Positions 5,455 to 8,817 of a stretch of 8,817 nt of DNA are shown here, piece after piece. The DNA is from Pseudomonadota bacterium (GTDB lineage Bacteria; Pseudomonadota; Alphaproteobacteria; Rhizobiales; Beijerinckiaceae): assembly GCA_023386155.1 (NCBI GenBank), contig JAEWKH010000063.1:1-8817 (forward strand), written 5' to 3'. A program made the position numbers and the translations under genes. How positions within the stretch are numbered: position 1 is the first letter of the stretch; every line of letters begins with the position of its first letter. A model generated the notes under the pieces. That model ran no database searches, had not been told where the DNA came from, and saw nothing but the letters and a program-made list of their open reading frames with translations.

Positions 5455-7329
5455 ATGCCGCATCACATGCCGCTGATTTCCACGATCGTCATCGGCCTCG
5501 TGATGGCATTTGCCCTCGGCGCGCTCGCGCACCGGTTCCGGATTTCCCCCCTCGTCGGCTATCTGCTCGCCGGGGTGCTCACCGGCCCCTTCACCCCGGG
5601 CTACGTGGCGGACCAGGGGCTCGCCAACCAGCTGGCGGAAATCGGCGTGATCCTGCTGATGTTCGGCGTCGGCCTTCACTTCTCGCTGAAGGATCTCATC
5701 TCCGTCCGCGCCATCGCGATTCCCGGCGCGATCGTCCAGATCGCGAGCGCCACGCTTCTCGGCATGGGCCTGGCCTGGCTGATGGGGTGGACCATCGGCG
5801 GCGGCCTCGTCTTCGGACTGGCGCTCTCGGTCGCCAGTACGGTCGTGCTGCTGCGGGCGCTGCAGGAGCGTCGCCTCGTCGAGACCGAGCGCGGCCACAT
5901 CGCCGTCGGCTGGCTCATCGTGGAAGATCTGGCGATGGTGCTGACCCTGGTGCTGCTGCCGGCCGCCGCGAGCGCCACCGCCGGCGCCTCGGCGGACCTC
6001 CAGTCCATCCTGATCTCCCTCGGGATGACGCTCGGCAAGGTCCTGGCCTTCCTTGCCATCATGCTGATCGTGGGCCGTCGCGTCATTCCCTGGATCCTGC
6101 ACTACGTCGCCCATACCGGCTCCCGGGAGCTGTTCCGCCTCTCGGTCCTCGCCATCGCCTTGGGCACGGCCTTCGGGGCGGCGGAGCTGTTCGGCGTGTC
6201 CTTCGCTCTCGGCGCCTTCTTCGCCGGCATGGTGCTGAGCGAATCGGAGCTCAGCCACCAGGCAGCCTCCGAGACACTGCCGCTGCGGGATGCCTTCGCG
6301 GTCCTGTTCTTCATCTCGGTCGGCATGCTGTTCGACCCGATGATCCTGATCGAGGATTTCGGCCCCGTCCTGGCGACCTTCCTCATCATCGTGGTCGGCA
6401 AGTCGCTGGCCGCCTTTGCCATCGTCAGGCTGTTCCGCCACCCGGACACGACCGCGCTGACCATCGCGGCGAGCCTTGCCCAGATCGGCGAGTTCTCCTT
6501 CATTCTCGCAGGGCTGGGCGTCGAGCTCCGGATCCTGCCTGCGGAGGGCCGCGACCTAATCCTCGCGGGTGCGATCCTGTCGATCATGATGAACCCGTTC
6601 CTGTTCACCCTGCTTGACCGGTGGTTCGCGAAGCGAGAGGCCGCGCGGGCTCAGGCGACGGCGGCCGCCATCGCGGCGGAGCAGGAGGCAACCGCTGCGG
6701 AGACGGCCGCGGCCGCAGCCTCGCGCCAGCCCCTTCCCGTCACGTCCCTCACCGACCATGTGGTCCTCGTCGGGCATGGGCGCGTCGGCAAGTACATCAG
6801 CGAGAAGATGGCCTCGCTGGGCGTTCCCTTCCTGGTCATCGAGACCAACAAGGAGCAGGTCGCCGAGCTTCAGAAGGTCAACCCGGACGTCATTGTCGGC
6901 AACGCGGCCGATCCGGAAATCGCGGCCGCCGCCAACATCCGGCAGGCCCGCTGCCTCCTCGTGGCCATCCCGGACGCCTTCGAGAGCGGCCAGGTCGTCG
7001 ACCAGGCCCGCAAGCTCAATCCGGACCTGCCGATCGTCGTGCGCGTGCATTCCGCCGCCCAGGAAGAGCATGTGATGAAGCTCGGCGCGACCCGGATCGT
7101 GATGGCCGAGCAGGAGATCGCCGGCGCCATGCTCGCCGCCGTGCCCGACGCGCCCCGGGAGCCGGTGCTGTCCGCCGTCGAGGAGGCGGACGATCTCGTA
7201 GAGGGAAGCCCGACCGAGTCGAGGCCCCTGCCGCACGGGCTCGGGCCTGAGACCGATCTTGACCGGACGGACGGGAATGCGCCGGACCAGGAGCCTTTGC
7301 GCCAGCCCGCGGATGAGCCAGGGCGCTAG
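5455..7329 (+). CDS. ybaL: YbaL/Kef-type cation:proton antiporter (CPA2) with RCK_N domain
   Basis: This is a 624-residue inner-membrane protein. Residues about 6-390 form a polytopic CPA2 antiporter domain with many hydrophobic helices. Segments such as RISPLVGYLLAGVL, EIGVILLMFGVGLHFSLKDL, GWLIVEDLAMVLTLVLLP (acidic pair Glu157-Asp158), SFALGAFFAGMVLSESELSH and LTIAASLAQIGEF closely match E. coli YbaL from memory. Residues about 394-426 are a very alanine-rich linker. A TrkA-N/RCK nucleotide-binding domain follows, with GHGRVG at 440-445 and an acidic residue at the end of the second strand (VIETNK). It probably exchanges K+ (or Na+) for H+ and is gated by a nucleotide ligand; the ion is inferred from the family. 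After about residue 565 a tail of some 60 residues, rich in Asp, Glu and Pro, has no counterpart in the E. coli protein. The stop codon overlaps the first bases of the two-hairpin repeat. The gene appears to be monocistronic. Confidence 0.93.
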   Translation: MPHHMPLISTIVIGLVMAFALGALAHRFRISPLVGYLLAGVLTGPFTPGYVADQGLANQLAEIGVILLMFGVGLHFSLKDLISVRAIAIPGAIVQIASATLLGMGLAWLMGWTIGGGLVFGLALSVASTVVLLRALQERRLVETERGHIAVGWLIVEDLAMVLTLVLLPAAASATAGASADLQSILISLGMTLGKVLAFLAIMLIVGRRVIPWILHYVAHTGSRELFRLSVLAIALGTAFGAAELFGVSFALGAFFAGMVLSESELSHQAASETLPLRDAFAVLFFISVGMLFDPMILIEDFGPVLATFLIIVVGKSLAAFAIVRLFRHPDTTALTIAASLAQIGEFSFILAGLGVELRILPAEGRDLILAGAILSIMMNPFLFTLLDRWFAKREAARAQATAAAIAAEQEATAAETAAAAASRQPLPVTSLTDHVVLVGHGRVGKYISEKMASLGVPFLVIETNKEQVAELQKVNPDVIVGNAADPEIAAAANIRQARCLLVAIPDAFESGQVVDQARKLNPDLPIVVRVHSAAQEEHVMKLGATRIVMAEQEIAGAMLAAVPDAPREPVLSAVEEADDLVEGSPTESRPLPHGLGPETDLDRTDGNAPDQEPLRQPADEPGR

Positions 7330-7382
7330 CGCATCGTGCGAAAAAGTGGACCCGGTTTTTTGCGCCCAACGATGCGCTTTTT
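7328..7382 (+). terminator. Probable terminator of the antiporter gene formed by the repeat
   Basis: The outer 10-bp stem of the repeat's first palindrome (7328-7337 with 7369-7378) is followed directly by a T run (7378-7382). It is the only terminator-like structure behind the antiporter gene. The long interior (31 bases with partial A/T pairing) is less regular than in a classic terminator, so efficiency is uncertain. Confidence 0.55.
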
Positions 7383-7440
7383 ATAGAGGAGAGCATCGGA
7401 TGGATCCCAAAAGTGCAAGTCCACTTTTGGGTCCGATACT
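7328..7440 (+). repeat. Two-hairpin dispersed element, copy 2 (RIME-like)
   Basis: This is the inverted counterpart of 1111-1217. Palindrome one is agcgcatcgt (7328-7337) with acgatgcgct (7369-7378) enclosing gaaaaagtggacccggtttttt. Palindrome two is cccaaaagtg (7406-7415) with cacttttggg (7422-7431), flanked by gga and tcc. The linker carries the same gagcatcgga as copy 1. The element begins inside the antiporter stop codon and is oriented like copy 1 relative to its upstream gene. The inner part of palindrome one (gcgaaaaa versus ttttttgcg) has drifted compared with copy 1. Confidence 0.85.
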
Positions 7441-7522
7441 CTAACCTGCAGCCCTTGCGTCATCACCACAGGAATCGGGCGTAGGAAACGGGTCGGAAGC
7501 AAGGGCGTGATTTGAGATCCCA

Positions 7523-7545
7523 GTCGTGAGCAATGCGCTCATGAC
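7523..7545. promoter_or_regulatory. Operator-like palindrome ahead of the SDR gene
   Basis: The arms gtcgtgagc (7523-7531) and gctcatgac (7537-7545) match at 8 of 9 positions around a 5-base centre (core tgagc-N5-gctca). The site ends about 15 bases before the SDR start, overlapping the edge of its ribosome-binding region (gaaaggga, 7547-7554). It could be an operator for a dimeric repressor (TetR, MarR or LacI style) or a hairpin that masks the ribosome-binding site. No regulator gene is adjacent in the window. Confidence 0.45.
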
Positions 7546-7560
7546 AGAAAGGGATCCACT

Positions 7561-8325
7561 GTGACCACGCTCATGAACAAGACCGCCATCGTGACGGGAG
7601 CCAGCTCCGGGATTGGCTATGAGACGGCCAAACTCTTTGCGCGGGAAGGCGCGAAGGTCGTCGTGACGGCCCGGAGGTCAGATGCGCTGAATGCGCTCGT
7701 CGACGAAATCGAACGCGATGGCGGACATGCCGTCGCCGTTGCCGGAGACATCAGGGACGAAACTCTCGCGCAGACCCTCGTCGATACGGCCATCAGGCGC
7801 TTCGGCGGGCTCGACATCGCCTTCAACAACGCCGGCACGAACGGCGAAATGGGGCCGACGCCGGGCCTCTCCCTCGCCGGCTGGAACGAGACCCTGGCGA
7901 CCAACCTGACGGCGGCCTTCCTGGGTGCGAAGCACCAGATCCCAGCCATGCTCGACCGCGGCGGCGGCTCTCTCATCTTCACTTCCACCTTCGTCGGCCA
8001 CACGGCCGGAATGCCGGGTGTCGCCGCTTATGCGGCCAGCAAGTCCGGACTGATCGGGCTCACGCAGGCTCTCGCCGCCGAATTCGGCCCCAGGGGCATC
8101 CGCGTGAACGCCCTGCTGCCGGGAGGCACGGACACGCCCCTCGCGGAGGCCTGGGTGAGCACACCCGAGGCGCTGGCCTTCGTCGAGAATCTGCATGCCC
8201 TGAAGCGAAGGGCGCGCCCCGAGGAGATCGCCCGCTCGGCGCTCTACCTGGCCTCGGATGCCTCGAGCTTCACGACGGGCACGGCCATGCTGGTCGATGG
8301 CGGCGTCTCCATCAACCGGACGTGA
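7561..8325 (+). CDS. Short-chain dehydrogenase/reductase (SDR family oxidoreductase)
   Basis: This is a 254-residue classical SDR, a cytoplasmic NAD(P)-dependent enzyme acting on an alcohol or carbonyl substrate. The nucleotide-binding motif is TGASSGIG (12-19), Asp63 contacts the adenine ring in the family, and NNAG is at 89-92. The catalytic tetrad is complete: Asn115, Ser142, Tyr157 and Lys161 (YAASK). Arg38-Arg39 after the second strand suggests preference for NADPH, by analogy. The C-terminal MLVDGG (276-type glycine-rich end of the fold, just before VSINRT) is standard. The GTG start at 7561 is favoured because gaaaggga lies about 6 bases upstream, whereas the in-frame ATG at 7573 would be too far from it. 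It looks monocistronic, between the antiporter and the convergent sufT. The substrate cannot be named; many such genes are annotated as glucose dehydrogenase-like without proof. Confidence 0.92.
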   Translation: MTTLMNKTAIVTGASSGIGYETAKLFAREGAKVVVTARRSDALNALVDEIERDGGHAVAVAGDIRDETLAQTLVDTAIRRFGGLDIAFNNAGTNGEMGPTPGLSLAGWNETLATNLTAAFLGAKHQIPAMLDRGGGSLIFTSTFVGHTAGMPGVAAYAASKSGLIGLTQALAAEFGPRGIRVNALLPGGTDTPLAEAWVSTPEALAFVENLHALKRRARPEEIARSALYLASDASSFTTGTAMLVDGGVSINRT

Positions 8326-8352
8326 CGGGTCGATACCGAACGCATCCCCATC

Positions 8353-8428
8353 ATCCCCGGACCAGCTCCGGGGATCTTCGTCTTCTCGACCTCAAAAACG
8401 CCGATGGCCGGGACGAGCCCGGCCATCG
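8353..8428. repeat. Dispersed double-hairpin repeat ('VPAI' family)
   Basis: Two perfect hairpins lie in the gap between the convergent SDR and sufT genes: atccccgga (8353-8361) with tccggggat (8367-8375), and cgatggccggg (8402-8412) with cccggccatcg (8418-8428), each with a 5-base loop. On the minus strand it reads as MAGLVPAIGVF, a peptide pattern that recurs as spurious proteins in related genomes. A partial relative is at 719-760. Confidence 0.75.
8394..8428 (-). terminator. Probable terminator of sufT
   Basis: Read on the minus strand, the perfect 11-bp stem (8402-8412 with 8418-8428) is followed after 3 bases by five T residues (8394-8398 on the plus strand are A). It lies about 30 bases past the sufT stop. 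The terminator is part of the dispersed repeat, so here the repeat probably serves as the 3' end. No equivalent T run serves the SDR gene on the plus strand. Confidence 0.65.
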
Positions 8429-8460
8429 CGCAAGAAATACCATGGAGAGCCTCGACGGCC

Positions 8461-8817
8461 TTACCACATGTCCAGCGCGACCCGCGCCTCGTCGGACATG
8501 CGGCTCTGGTCCCATGGCGGGTCGAAGACCATGTTCACCTTGACGCTCTGGACGCCCTGGACCGTGGAGACGGCGTTCTCCACCCAGCCCGGCATCTCGC
8601 CGGCGACGGGGCAACCCGGCGCCGTCAGGGTCATGTCGATGGCGACATTGCGCTCGTCATCGATATCGACCCGGTAGATCAGGCCGAGTTCGTAGATGTC
8701 GGCCGGGATTTCCGGATCGTAGACGGTCTTGAGCGCCGCGATGATGTCGTCCGTCATGCGGTCGAGCTCTTCCGGCGGGAGCGCGGAGCCCGGGGACGCC
8801 TGCGGCGCGTTGGTCGG
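8461..8817 (-). CDS. sufT: SufT-like Fe-S assembly protein (DUF59/MIP18 domain), 5' end outside window
   Basis: The frame is open from the right edge of the window, giving at least 118 residues. It encodes a DUF59-domain protein, associated with maturation of Fe-S proteins alongside the SUF machinery. Visible signatures are VYDPEIPADIYELGLIYRV and MTLTAPGCPVAGEMPGW, the latter with the conserved cysteine of the family, then VNMVFDPPW near the end. An internal ATG at 8757 could start a 98-residue domain-only protein. However, the upstream codons continue in frame (SALPPEELDR just before the Met), in the style of N-terminal extensions known for alphaproteobacterial homologues, so I take the true start to be beyond the window. 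The rest of a suf operon (sufBCDS) may lie upstream, to the right. sufA, its expected neighbour, is 3.2 kb away. Confidence 0.88.
   Translation of the reverse strand, partial: PTNAPQASPGSALPPEELDRMTDDIIAALKTVYDPEIPADIYELGLIYRVDIDDERNVAIDMTLTAPGCPVAGEMPGWVENAVSTVQGVQSVKVNMVFDPPWDQSRMSDEARVALDMW

Noticed and set aside
5257..6441. A 394-codon minus-strand open frame opposite the antiporter gene
   Set aside because: It is extremely rich in Glu, Asp, Gln, His and Gly with no domain, lies antisense to a clear membrane-protein gene, and runs into the start of sufA. It is a codon-bias shadow typical of GC-rich DNA.
1111..7440. Inversion of the central 6 kb through the two inverted element copies
   Set aside because: Geometrically possible, but the shared identity is only about 100 imperfect bases and nothing in the sequence shows it has happened.
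8244..8426. A 60-codon minus-strand frame starting MAGLVPAIGVF
   Set aside because: It is a translation of a dispersed palindromic repeat that continues antisense into the SDR gene; the pattern recurs as a spurious protein in many genomes.
1..8817. CRISPR array, tRNA or rRNA gene, transposase, prophage, toxin-antitoxin or defence system
   Set aside because: Looked for on both strands; no regular short repeats with spacers, no RNA gene signatures and no matching protein families. The window is ordinary housekeeping sequence with dispersed repeats.

Overview
The window looks like chromosomal housekeeping DNA from a GC-rich alphaproteobacterium, most likely Hyphomicrobiales (Microvirga, Methylobacterium or Bosea-like). 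The grounds are an Omp25/Omp31-type outer-membrane barrel, SUF genes of the type found in that order, and intergenic palindromic repeats of a style common there. The genus is an inference; the sequence alone does not settle it.

Layout, left to right. The 3' part of glnA (glutamine synthetase, +) ends at a strong terminator. It is followed by about 470 bases of repeat mosaic without a gene. A minus-strand gene for a small outer-membrane beta-barrel follows; a two-hairpin dispersed repeat lies between its stop codon and its terminator. After a 309-base gap containing an AT-rich island comes a minus-strand alpha/beta hydrolase, then the divergently transcribed RhlE-type DEAD-box RNA helicase (+). 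The helicase's last 8 bases overlap the end of a convergent TfoX-N-domain gene, which forms a tight pair (3-base gap) behind an A-type Fe-S carrier (sufA), both on minus. Divergent from these is a YbaL/Kef-type cation:proton antiporter (+), whose stop codon touches a second copy of the two-hairpin repeat. Next is an SDR-family oxidoreductase (+), a hairpin-rich terminator/repeat, and the 3' part of a SufT-like (DUF59) gene (-) that runs off the right edge.

Functional themes. sufT and sufA belong to one Fe-S assembly pathway and are usually neighbours in related bacteria. Here about 3.2 kb holding two plus-strand genes lies between them, which suggests a split SUF locus. The other genes are stand-alone functions: nitrogen assimilation, envelope, RNA remodelling, cation homeostasis and redox metabolism.

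I found no phage, transposase, CRISPR array, tRNA, rRNA or defence system, and no convincing unknown multi-gene system. The most informative non-coding feature is the repeat content: two matching copies of a two-palindrome element, each directly behind a stop codon and in the same orientation relative to the upstream gene, plus two other dispersed repeat families.
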